DNA from: CBDCEG01 sp965215775 | GTDB taxonomy: Bacteria > Pseudomonadota > Gammaproteobacteria > Cardiobacteriales > Ostreibacteriaceae | Assembly: GCA_965215775.1 (NCBI GenBank) | Contig: CBDCEG010000004.1 | Location: forward strand, 1-37,831 | Direction: 5' to 3' | DNA length: 37,831 nt | Shown: one piece after another, positions 1 through 7,307 of the stretch | Layout of the letters: every line of letters begins with the position of its first letter | Position numbering within the stretch: the stretch's first letter is position 1 | Notes under the pieces: model-generated | What the model was told of the DNA's origin: nothing | The model's input: the letters and a program-made list of their open reading frames with translations, nothing else | Databases searched by the model: none | Translations under genes and position numbers: made by a program

Positions 1-539
1 ATTCTTTGATATTCATTTTTAGAGTGTTCTAATATTTTACCTTGGACTAATTCTTCATAAATAATTTTATGAATGATATTTCTATCACTTTCATTTGGAA
101 TAATTACCTCTATTTTATTATCTGAGAGTATTTTTTTATAAAAATCTTTTTCCATTGTAAATTTTGTTCCTAAAAGCCCAATTTTTTTAATGTTGCTATT
201 TTGTATTTCCAAAACTGTTGCTTGAGCGATATGTAAAAAAGGAATGTTAGTATTTTTTATTATTTCCTCGCTGCATAAATGCATAGTATTTGTGCATAAA
301 ACTATTAAATCAGCCCCAGATTTTTCTAACTGTTTGGCGGAGGTAATTATTATTTCAGTTAATTTATTCCAATTATTTTGATGTTGAAGTTCTTCAATCT
401 CAGCAAAATCTACAGAAACCATTATTGATTTTGCACTGTGAGAACCTCCAAGTTGTTCTCTAACCTTTTGATTTATTAATTTATAATAAATAGCTGAAGA
501 TTCCCAACTCATTCCACCAATTAATCCTATTGTTTTCAT
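1..539 (-). CDS. Aspartate/glutamate racemase family protein, partial (C-terminus outside window)
   Basis: The reverse strand reads from an ATG at 539 and is still open at the window edge. The N-terminus MKTIGLIGGMSWESS is the typical opening of the Asp/Glu racemase (RacX/YgeA-like) family, and a later VLCTNTMH segment carries the first catalytic-type cysteine. Such enzymes interconvert L- and D-amino acids in the cytoplasm by a two-cysteine, cofactor-free mechanism. About 179 residues are visible of a family usually near 230, so the second catalytic cysteine lies outside and cannot be checked. It starts 5 bp after the stop of the antitoxin gene and may be read from the same transcript. Substrate specificity cannot be told from this fragment. 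Confidence 0.85.
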   Translation of the reverse strand, partial: MKTIGLIGGMSWESSAIYYKLINQKVREQLGGSHSAKSIMVSVDFAEIEELQHQNNWNKLTEIIITSAKQLEKSGADLIVLCTNTMHLCSEEIIKNTNIPFLHIAQATVLEIQNSNIKKIGLLGTKFTMEKDFYKKILSDNKIEVIIPNESDRNIIHKIIYEELVQGKILEHSKNEYQR

Positions 540-544
540 AATTA

Positions 545-901
545 TTAAAAAAGCATATCAAGGTCAACTTCAAGGTTTTCTGCAATTTTAATAAGCACAG
601 AAATTGAGCCATCTTTTTTTCCTGTTTCAATTTCTGAAATATAAGATTGTGATACATTTACTTTTTTAGCTAATTCTGTTGCTGTCATTTTTCTATATTT
701 TCGCCATATTTTTATTTTTTGTTTTGGGTTATCAAATAAATTATCAACCAAATCCATTGGAAAAGTTTCTTCATCTTTATCATAAGATAAGTTTGCTGCA
801 TCTATTTTATCTTCTATAATATCTACTAATTTATCAAATTTTGCTTTTGGAAGAACTATAAACTCTTCATTATTAATAACTATTTTTTGTATTTGTTGCA
901 T
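545..901 (-). CDS. XRE-family HTH antitoxin
   Basis: This 118-residue protein has a helix-turn-helix of the XRE/Cro type in its C-terminal half (about residues 64-115, core ATELAKKVNVSQSYISEIE). The acidic N-terminal part probably binds the toxin. It follows the RelE-like gene by 85 bp on the same strand, the toxin-first order seen in HigBA-type modules. The start has a good ribosome site (AGAGGA). In such pairs the antitoxin neutralises the mRNA-cleaving toxin and represses the shared promoter. The pairing is inferred from order and families; I see no clear operator palindrome. Confidence 0.85.
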   Translation of the reverse strand: MQQIQKIVINNEEFIVLPKAKFDKLVDIIEDKIDAANLSYDKDEETFPMDLVDNLFDNPKQKIKIWRKYRKMTATELAKKVNVSQSYISEIETGKKDGSISVLIKIAENLEVDLDMLF

Positions 902-986
902 ACTAATCCTCTTTTTTAAATATAACTACTATTTTATTAAAGTAGTTATTTTTGTTAATTTTACGCACTTATGAAGTAAATATTAA

Positions 987-1247
987 CTATAAATTTTTAT
1001 AAATATCACCGCGAGTTCCAATCTTTATAATGGAAATAATTATATTTGTTTCAGTAAAAATAACTCTATAATTACCAACTCTAAGCCTAGTATATTCAGA
1101 GTTCTTAAGTTTTTTCATATTATTTTTTTGACTACTTGAGTCAACAGCATACTCTTTTATTTTTTTTCTTATTTTTAGGCTTTTATTTTTAGGGATTTTT
1201 AACAAATCCTTAATTGCTTTTTTAGAAAACTTAATTTTTTTAGACAT
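987..1247 (-). CDS. RelE/ParE-superfamily toxin
   Basis: This small basic protein of 86 residues has the RelE/ParE layout: a lysine-rich helical N-terminus, then KLKNSEYTRLRVGNYRVIF and a final strand region IISIIKIGTRGDIY. The R-x-R-x-G-x-Y-R-V-x-F signature is characteristic of the fold. RelE members cleave mRNA on the ribosome and ParE members poison gyrase; the sequence does not decide between them. It is the first gene of the pair with the XRE antitoxin downstream. No Shine-Dalgarno sequence precedes the ATG. Instead a near-consensus promoter ends 6 bp before it, so the mRNA is probably leaderless. Confidence 0.85.
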   Translation of the reverse strand: MSKKIKFSKKAIKDLLKIPKNKSLKIRKKIKEYAVDSSSQKNNMKKLKNSEYTRLRVGNYRVIFTETNIIISIIKIGTRGDIYKNL

Positions 1248-1253
1248 TATTGG

Positions 1254-1281
1254 AATATAGCAAATAGAGATATTTTGTCAA
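1254..1281 (-). promoter_or_regulatory. Sigma-70 type promoter of the toxin-antitoxin pair
   Basis: Read on the minus strand: TTGACA (1281-1276), a 16-bp spacer, TATATT (1259-1254), then six bases to the toxin ATG. The usual transcription start, about 7 bases past the -10, would fall on the start codon itself, giving a leaderless message. The promoter also lies just downstream of the ancestral btuF stop. Confidence 0.65.
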
Positions 1282-1341
1282 CTAAACTGAATATATTTTT
1301 AGCAAATAGTTAATTGTTTACCATGTTTAATTTACTTAAAA

Positions 1342-2410
1342 GCTAGATTCTACCTACAAGTGCAACTTTTCAAGTTCAGCTTGAAAGACTTCATTTGGGG
1401 TTTTAAATCCTAGTCGTTTTCGTGGTCTATTATTAATAAGTTCCACAAAATAAGCAAGTTCTTCATCAGAAACATTATTAAAATCAGTGCCTTTGGGAAT
1501 AAATTCTCGGAGCAAACCGTTGGTATTTTCATTAGTTCCTCTTTCCCAAGGTGAGTAAGCGTGTGCAAAATAAACATTCATTTTCACTTGTTTTTCAATC
1601 TCTTGGTGTAAAGAAAACTCTTTGCCATTATCGTATGTCATGCTTATTCGTAACTCATTTGGTAAGTCTTTGAAATCTTTAACTGTAGCTTCTAAAATAG
1701 CTTTTGCAGTTGATTTTTTCACTTTGGAAGCAATTAATTTACCACTTTTTCTTTCAACATTTGTAACTATCGCGCCTTGGTGATTTTTACCGACAATTGT
1801 GTCTCCTTCCCAGTGTCCAACTTCTTTTCTAAGCTCAATATTTTGCGGTCTTTCATCAATCATTCTACGATCTTTTATTTGATATTTTTCCTTTCTATTA
1901 TGTTGATATTTCTTACCTTTTCTTCTGAAATACATCTTAACTAATTTTGGGTGATACTTATAAACAAATTGATAAATAGTCTCGTGGCAAATCGATTCTT
2001 GCGCCTCCTCTCGCCACTTTCCAGAAATTTGTTCTGGCGACCAATGTTGCTCTATTTTTATCAAAATATATTTCTCTAAAATACTATCAGGTAATATCCT
2101 AACATGCTTATTTGCAATAGATTTCCTCTTGGAAACTTTCTCCCATGCCTCTTCACCAACAAAGGTTTCTGCGTTTTTATTATTTTTTATGCAGCGGTAT
2201 ATTGTAGTCTTATTTTTGCCTAGTTTTATCGCTATTTCACAAGGATTATAATTCTCCTCAAGCAATGTTTCAATTTTTGTCATATCAGTTCTGGTTAATT
2301 GTGTGTATTTTTTCATAATGTTATTATCTTAGTTAATAAAAATAAAAATAACTAGTTCCAAATTAAAACCTAAAAATAAAATTTAGTTGCACTTCGGTTT
2401 AGAAACCAGG
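1342..2410 (-). mobile_element. IS30-family insertion sequence, copy 1 (1069 bp)
   Basis: The limits come from comparing both full copies and from the imperfect terminal inverted repeats, about 26 bp with core AAGTGCAACT. The outer ends read GCTAGATTCTAC at 1342 and CCTGGTTTCTAA on the minus strand from 2410. AAA lies directly outside each end (1339-1341 and 2411-2413), a 3-bp target duplication. The element lies near the 3' end of btuF, in the same orientation as that gene. Confidence 0.9.
1354..2316 (-). CDS. IS30-family transposase
   Basis: This is a 320-residue DDE transposase. Its N-terminal helix-turn-helix (about residues 10-50, NPCEIAIKLGKNKTTIYRCI) binds the element ends. The catalytic core shows the first acidic residue in GHWEGDTIVG, the second in MTYDNGKEF and the glutamate in ERGTNENTNGLLREF. 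It differs from copy 2 at two residues only (FSLHQ versus FSLYQ, SDEELA versus SDEDLA). The frame is full length with no lesions, so it is probably active or was until recently. Confidence 0.95.
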   Translation of the reverse strand: MKKYTQLTRTDMTKIETLLEENYNPCEIAIKLGKNKTTIYRCIKNNKNAETFVGEEAWEKVSKRKSIANKHVRILPDSILEKYILIKIEQHWSPEQISGKWREEAQESICHETIYQFVYKYHPKLVKMYFRRKGKKYQHNRKEKYQIKDRRMIDERPQNIELRKEVGHWEGDTIVGKNHQGAIVTNVERKSGKLIASKVKKSTAKAILEATVKDFKDLPNELRISMTYDNGKEFSLHQEIEKQVKMNVYFAHAYSPWERGTNENTNGLLREFIPKGTDFNNVSDEELAYFVELINNRPRKRLGFKTPNEVFQAELEKLHL

Positions 2411-3200
2411 AAATATACTTAGCACCTTGCCAAATACCGTGGTCAAAGCAGATTGTATATTTTGATGGAATAGTTATATTTGGAGTTTGAAGCATTATTT
2501 TTTGGATTGCTGGGTGTTTGTTAGTTTTATTTGAGAGGCTAAAATCATCACTATATTTTATATTAATTATCAAATCTGTTTTGATTGAAATTAGTTTTTC
2601 TAAGCTTATATTTGAGCTTAAATTATTTGCACTGTTTTTGATTTTAAGTAAATTTAAAAGTGTAGAAATATTATTATTTTCACTGTTAAAAACACTAATA
2701 TTTTCAGCTAATAACAAAGCAGATTTATTTATTGGTTTTAGGTTTTTTTCTATATTATTTATTTTAGAAATTAATTTTTTTGCTTTATTTGAGCTATTGG
2801 TTAAAGTAGAAATTTTATTGATAAGGTTGATTAACTCTTGTTTTGTTGTCGGCTCTTTGTAACCAAAAGTTTTAAATCCCAAATCATTTAAGCGTTTATA
2901 AAAACGACTAGAAAAAGTTGTATTTACAATAATCGTATCATTAATAAAAGGTACTAATTCAGTTAGTTTATTATTATTTTTTGTATTTTTTGGTTAGGTT
3001 TTTTAGTGAAACATTTTCATCAAATCCCATAGCAGATAAAGAAGATATTTGTTTTGCATCAGCTAATTCCACTAATAATCTATCTGTGCATAGGTTTAGA
3101 GAAACGAATTTATTTTCTGCCCAAATAGATTTCAAGAAAAATATTGAGCAGAAAATTATAATATTATTTAATTTATTTAGTTTCATTTATGTTTTATGAA

Positions 3201-5146
3201 TTAAAAACCAGCCTTAAATCCTAAGAAAAAATTACGCCCATCAGCAGAATATTCTCGCACATTTTCATATTTTTTATCAAAAGCATTATTTACTTTAAAA
3301 TAAACTTTGTAGCTTTTATTGAATTTATAACTAACTCCAAAATCAGCAACAGCATAGCTTTTCATTTTTTCATCACCATCAGCTCTTGAGCCGATATAGC
3401 GAATTGTGGAATTTAGTTTTATTGCATCTGTTGGTTTGTAAACTGCAGAAATTGAAGCTTGTGATTTTGGAATTCTATTACTATATTTGCCAGTTTCTTC
3501 TTTTGATTTTGTATAAGTATAGTTTGCATTTAAGCTAAATTTATCATTTACTTTACCTTTATATGATAGTTCTAAGCCTTTGATTTTCTTAGCTCTATCT
3601 ATATTATAATAACTATAATTATTTAAGTTAAATTCCAAAGAGTCTTTAATTTCTCTTTGAAAATAAGTTACATTTAAGCTATGGTTTTTATTAGAGGTTT
3701 CAAATAATATTCCTAAATCCGCACCTAAACTAGATTCAGTTTTTAAATCATTAGAATAACCATTATCTCCGTTGTAAGAAAGCACATCTAAAGTAGGGTT
3801 TTTGATGCCTGTTCCAACGCTAGAATGAATTCTAAAATTATCATTTATTCGATAACCGCCAGAAACTTTAAATGTAGTTTCATTATCATATTTTGAATTT
3901 ATATCGTGGCGAATTCCTATAGAAAAACTATGATTATCCTTATGAAATAACCTATATTCACCTATAAAAGATTTCTGAGTTATTTTATTGATATCACTTT
4001 TTGACTCTGTTGATTTGTTAGTTTCATACTCATAAGCAAAGCTTAAGCCTTGGGTTATGTTACCAGTTTTATCAAATTCTATATCTAATTGATAACCTAG
4101 TTTTTGTGATTTTCCATTAAATTTATTTTCACCAAAAGCACTGTTAAATTTTCGCTTAGTATTAGATTTTGTTAGGAAAACTGAGTGCTTAAAAATATCA
4201 TTAGTATGTTTTAGATAACCTTTTAATTTGAAATCAGTATGGTTGCTTTTGTATTCAGGTAAACCTGTTTTTGTATCATCAGGTGCTGAAAATGGGTCAT
4301 AATCGCCATTGGTTTTTGTATTATGAAATATTGCCTCAATACCAGCTTGGTTATCAAAATCATAGCCTAAATTAAATCCTAATGAAGTATTATCATAAGC
4401 ATCATTTTCTGTGGCTTTAATTTTTTTCCCAGTTGCAAAATTAGTATAAAATGAACGAGCTGATATTCCATCTGTTTTATATTTTGAAGCTTTTAATGAA
4501 TAAAAAAAGCCTGATTTTTTACCATAAATATTTATATTTGCTTTCTTAGAATTATGCGATCCAGCTCCAAACTCTATATTTGCGTTAAGTGGTTTTGTAG
4601 CATTCTTGCCAGATTTGGTGGTTATATTTATAACTCCGCCCATTGCATCAGAACCCCCAAAGGGCAGATTGCTCACCTCGTAAAATTTCTATTTGCTCAA
4701 CATCATCAAGAGATAAATGTGAAATATCAAATCCACCACTAATTGCTGAAGGGTCTTTTTTGCTCAATTCCATCAATAATATATTTAACTCTTCCATTGC
4801 CAGAACCCCTTAAATAAACAGTATTTGGCTGACCGCGTCCACCATTTGAATTAACGATTAAACTTGGTGTATTTTGTAACAAATCATTTATAAACTCTGC
4901 ATTAGAGCTTTCAATATCCTGTTTACTTATTGTTATAACTGATGAACCTGTGTTGTCTTCTTTGGTTGGAACTTTATAAGTTGAAGTTAGAATAATTGGC
5001 TTTTTATCATTTATATTTTGTGATTCTTGTAAGTTTTGTGAATATCCTATAAATGGAGCTAATAAGCTTATTAATAATGTTTTTCTAGTAAATTTTTCTG
5101 TGAATTTTTCTGTGAATTTTTCTGTGAAAGTTTTATTGTGTTGCAT
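3201..5146 (-). pseudogene. btuB: TonB-dependent outer-membrane receptor, BtuB-like, two frameshifts
   Basis: The likely start is the ATG at 5144-5146, which has a GAGG ribosome site; an upstream in-frame GTG lies in the leader. After a signal peptide come a TonB-box/plug region (ILTSTYKVPTKEDNTGSSVI, then LRGSGNGRVKYIIDGIE) and a 22-strand-type barrel ending in the expected phenylalanine (FFLGFKAGF). The frame breaks at T6 4756-4761 and again at C5 4654-4658. Dropping one base at each restores plug sequence ISGGFDISHLSLDDVEQIEI and then ALWGSDAMGGVINI. The 12-bp unit encoding EKFT is repeated three times before the signal core. The receptor would import cobalamin using TonB energy. A cobalamin riboswitch upstream and btuF downstream support the assignment. 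It is non-functional as written. Confidence 0.88.
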
Positions 5147-5166
5147 AATTTTCCTCAAAAGGTAAA

Positions 5167-5217
5167 CCATACTTTTGTTATGTTTAGTATGGCAAATGTT
5201 AATAAAACACCGCCATA
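5167..5217 (-). promoter_or_regulatory. Two mutually exclusive hairpins in the btuB leader
   Basis: CCATACT (5167-5173) pairs with AGTATGG (5186-5192). TATGGC (5188-5193) pairs with GCCATA (5212-5217). Bases 5188-5192 are needed by both stems, so only one can form. The first ends about 10 bases upstream of the GAGG ribosome site (5153-5156). This could be part of the riboswitch expression platform; it is inference from pairing only. Confidence 0.35.
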
Positions 5218-5276
5218 AAAATGATTTATAAGAATTCACTCCCCGTGAAAACTTGTAGGATTTTAATCCTTAAGCG

Positions 5277-5472
5277 GGACATTTGGTAGGTCTCACTGAC
5301 TCTGACTTTTGAATTATAAATCCTTCCCAATTTTTTAATAAATCAGTGAACTTATAAAAAAAATATAAATTGTCATTACAGTTGCGGGGGCAGTTGTGGC
5401 ATTATAAATCAGACAAATAAATATCTAATTTCCACATTCCCTGTTATGCATAAATGCACCAAGTGTAAGTCC
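5277..5472 (-). promoter_or_regulatory. Cobalamin riboswitch
   Basis: Read on the minus strand, the conserved blocks appear in the canonical order. A closing-stem half GGAC...TTGGT comes first, then AGGGAATGTGG, a pairing CCAC followed by CTGCCCCCGCAACTGTAATG. A CACTG element follows, then the B12 box AGTCAGTGAGACCTACC, and last ACCAA...GTCC, which closes the first stem. The family binds adenosyl- or related cobalamins and turns off B12 uptake genes when the vitamin is plentiful. It lies 131 bp upstream of the btuB start. I see no strong U-run terminator after it, so control of translation is more likely. Confidence 0.9.
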
Positions 5473-5533
5473 AATTTATAGCTATTTGCTGATTATGTCA
5501 AATTCTAAATTAAAATGCTTAGGGTTTTAATTT

Positions 5534-5978
5534 CTAGTTTGTTTTTTTTATATCTTGAATTAAATTAAATAATTTCTTAAATCCTGTGAAATCTTCTTTT
5601 TTAAAGTTGTTTTTTTAAGTAATTAATCTCATTTTCTAAATTTTTGATAAGTTTTTCTTATCTATTTTTATTTCAATAATCAAATCAAAAAGTTTTTTAA
5701 ATCCTTCAAATTCAGCCACATCATAATTATCACATTGCATTGCAAAATCATTTTTTTTAAAATTTTTCTTAGTATCTTGAAATGTTTCAAGCTGAACTTG
5801 AAAAGTTGCACTTGTAGGTAGAATCTAGCTATAAATCGTATTGCTTTTAGGTATTCCTCTAACTATTTTAGAAACCTCTTTTTCCCAAAGGTTAAACTTC
5901 CTTGCTTTGCCTAATTTTAGTTCTTTTAGTAGTTTTTGCTCCCGTTTCACCCTCATAAAGAAATGTATTTGTTTTCAT
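5534..5978 (-). pseudogene. RloB-like (AbiL-type) defence partner gene, decayed
   Basis: An ATG at 5976-5978 follows the ATPase stop by nine bases. The product begins MKTNTFLYEGET. Dropping one G from the C3 run at 5941-5943 continues it as EQKLLKELKLGKARKFNLWE, resembling the start of RloB/AbiLii-type proteins (hydrophobic strand, then EG-x-TE). After about 50 residues it runs into a 45-bp IS30 end. Beyond that, reading the same way, comes NFKKNDF...EFEGFKKLFDLI and later a similar DFTGFKKLFNLI before a stop at 5534. At least two further frame changes (one -1, one +1) are needed to read through. The RloB assignment rests on the short N-terminus and on the adjacent ATPase; the downstream part is not recognised. 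Confidence 0.5.
5785..5829 (+). mobile_element. Solo 45-bp IS30 right end (remnant)
   Basis: These 45 bases match the last bases of the IS30 copies, from the final transposase codons through the terminal repeat GTAGAATCTAGC. The rest of the element is absent: the upstream junction follows AATG at 5781-5784. This is a scar of an older insertion followed by deletion, inside the RloB-like pseudogene. Confidence 0.85.
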
Positions 5979-5987
5979 TACTATTCT

Positions 5988-7154
5988 CTAAAGTAAATCA
6001 TCAAGTAAATCAACCTTTGGATCAGTTTCAAATAAATCATTTTTAACATAATTTAATAATTTTCTGTCATTTTTCTTGAATGATTTTTCTGGATGAATGA
6101 ATTCCACATAATCACCCTCTTTTTTTAAAAAAACATAACTGTGAATTGGGAGGTTCAAATCTAAAATATCATAATTATGAGTTGTGTAAAAAAAATTGAC
6201 TATGTCTTTGAAGTTTATCTATTATTAAATTTATAATTGTTTTGCTCTAAATATGAATGAGTATAAGCTAACTGCTCATCTAAATATAAAGTACTACAAC
6301 TTTTTTGGAATACACTTAGTATAAAACTAGATAATTTTATAGCGTCATAGGTTCCCCTAGATAATCTTTTTTTATTTGAAGGAACACCATCTAAATCTAT
6401 ATGCAAAGAATCCTCATTAGTAAATATAACTGAATATCCGTTTAATTTACCACCTTCATTATTACTTTTCACGACCTCTTTGATAGATGGGTCAAAAGTT
6501 TTTAGGATTTTATCAAGTAAATTACCTAGATTTTTATATTTTAATTTTTTTATTGGTTTAGAAGAGTCGTAGTTCTCAGAAAAATCATAACGCCAAGTTG
6601 GTTTTACACTTGAAAAAATATTTTTAAGAGTAACTCTATTAAAAAGATTTTTCTCATTATTTGTTTTAGTATTGTATTTTAGAAATTTACTAGTTTTGAG
6701 ATTATTACCTTTTTCATCAAATATTTTATTTATTTTTTTCCTTGCTGTAGTTGCACTATCACTTTTCCCAATATCACAGGAAGCATACTTTATATTAATT
6801 CCTTTATCTTTTGGTGGTATTGATATTTGTATTTTATGTATCTTATAGTCATTTTCTGTTACAAACTCAATTGTTAGGTTTGCTTTTTTATTTTGATGAG
6901 TAATGTTTTTTTCAAAGTTTAGAGTATCGTTCACCATGAAATTCTGAAAAGCACACATAACTCTGCCTAAAGATGTTTTTGCCTGATGCATTTGCTCCAG
7001 AAATAATACAAACTTTTTTGAAGTAAAACTTTTCTCTTCCTTTTATATATTCAAGTGGGATTGTTGTATCTTTGGGTATTCGTTTAAAGGTTAAGTCTAA
7101 AACAGAATCCTTAAAGCAAAATAAATTATCAATCTCTATTCTTGTGAAAACCAT
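5988..7154 (-). pseudogene. AAA-family ATPase of RloA/AbiLi type, three frameshifts
   Basis: The N-terminus (MVFTRIEIDNLFCFKD) and Walker A SGANASGKTSLGRV are those of SMC-like defence ATPases. The frame is broken inside Walker A itself (T5 at 6976-6980), again near 6240-6243 (T4), and at the A8 run 6188-6195. One base removed at each site gives a continuous protein. It ends with Walker B-type LYLDEQLAYTHSYLEQ, then QFFYTTHNYDILDLNLPIHS and a tail finishing LLDDLL at 5988. These C-terminal motifs are typical of the ATPase paired with RloB/AbiLii in abortive-infection loci. The reconstructed length is about 385 residues. As written it cannot make a working ATPase. Confidence 0.75.
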
Positions 7155-7240
7155 AATAAGTTCCAGTTATTGGAAAATAATTAGTATAGTTTTTTAAAGA
7201 GTTCAAATCAAGTTATAATTAGAAAGATATTAGCTCGTAC

Positions 7241-7276
7241 AAAAAAAGCCCTTAGTTTTAAAACTAAGGGCTTTTT
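7241..7276. terminator. Bidirectional intrinsic terminator downstream of typA
   Basis: A near-perfect palindrome (GCCCTTAGTTTT/AAAACTAAGGGC) is flanked by an A-run on one side and a T-run on the other. It lies 31 bp past the typA stop and serves typA on the minus strand. It could also stop plus-strand transcription. Confidence 0.9.
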
Positions 7277-7307
7277 GAAAATACTAAAGTAGTATTGAAA
7301 TAAGAGT

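Larger units (their letters stand above)
1310..3186 (-). pseudogene. btuF: Vitamin B12-type ABC substrate-binding protein, frameshifted and split by IS30
   Basis: The gene starts at 3186, 15 bp after btuB, with an export signal and then a FVSLNLCTDRLLVELAD segment typical of BtuF/HutB-like periplasmic binding proteins. The frame breaks in a poly-A run (T6 at 2977-2982 on the plus strand, or a second A6 nearby). Removing one A joins it to the 2370-2882 frame, which continues with LVPFINDTIIVNTTFSSR and a TroA-like body. IS30 copy 1 then interrupts it after ...GAKYI. If the element and one copy of its target duplication are removed, the frame runs on for about ten residues (LSKLNMVNN) to a stop at 1310-1312. 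The intact protein would be close to the usual 265 residues. The family is well supported; B12 as ligand rests on the neighbouring btuB and riboswitch. The lesions make it non-functional unless they are assembly errors. Confidence 0.8.
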
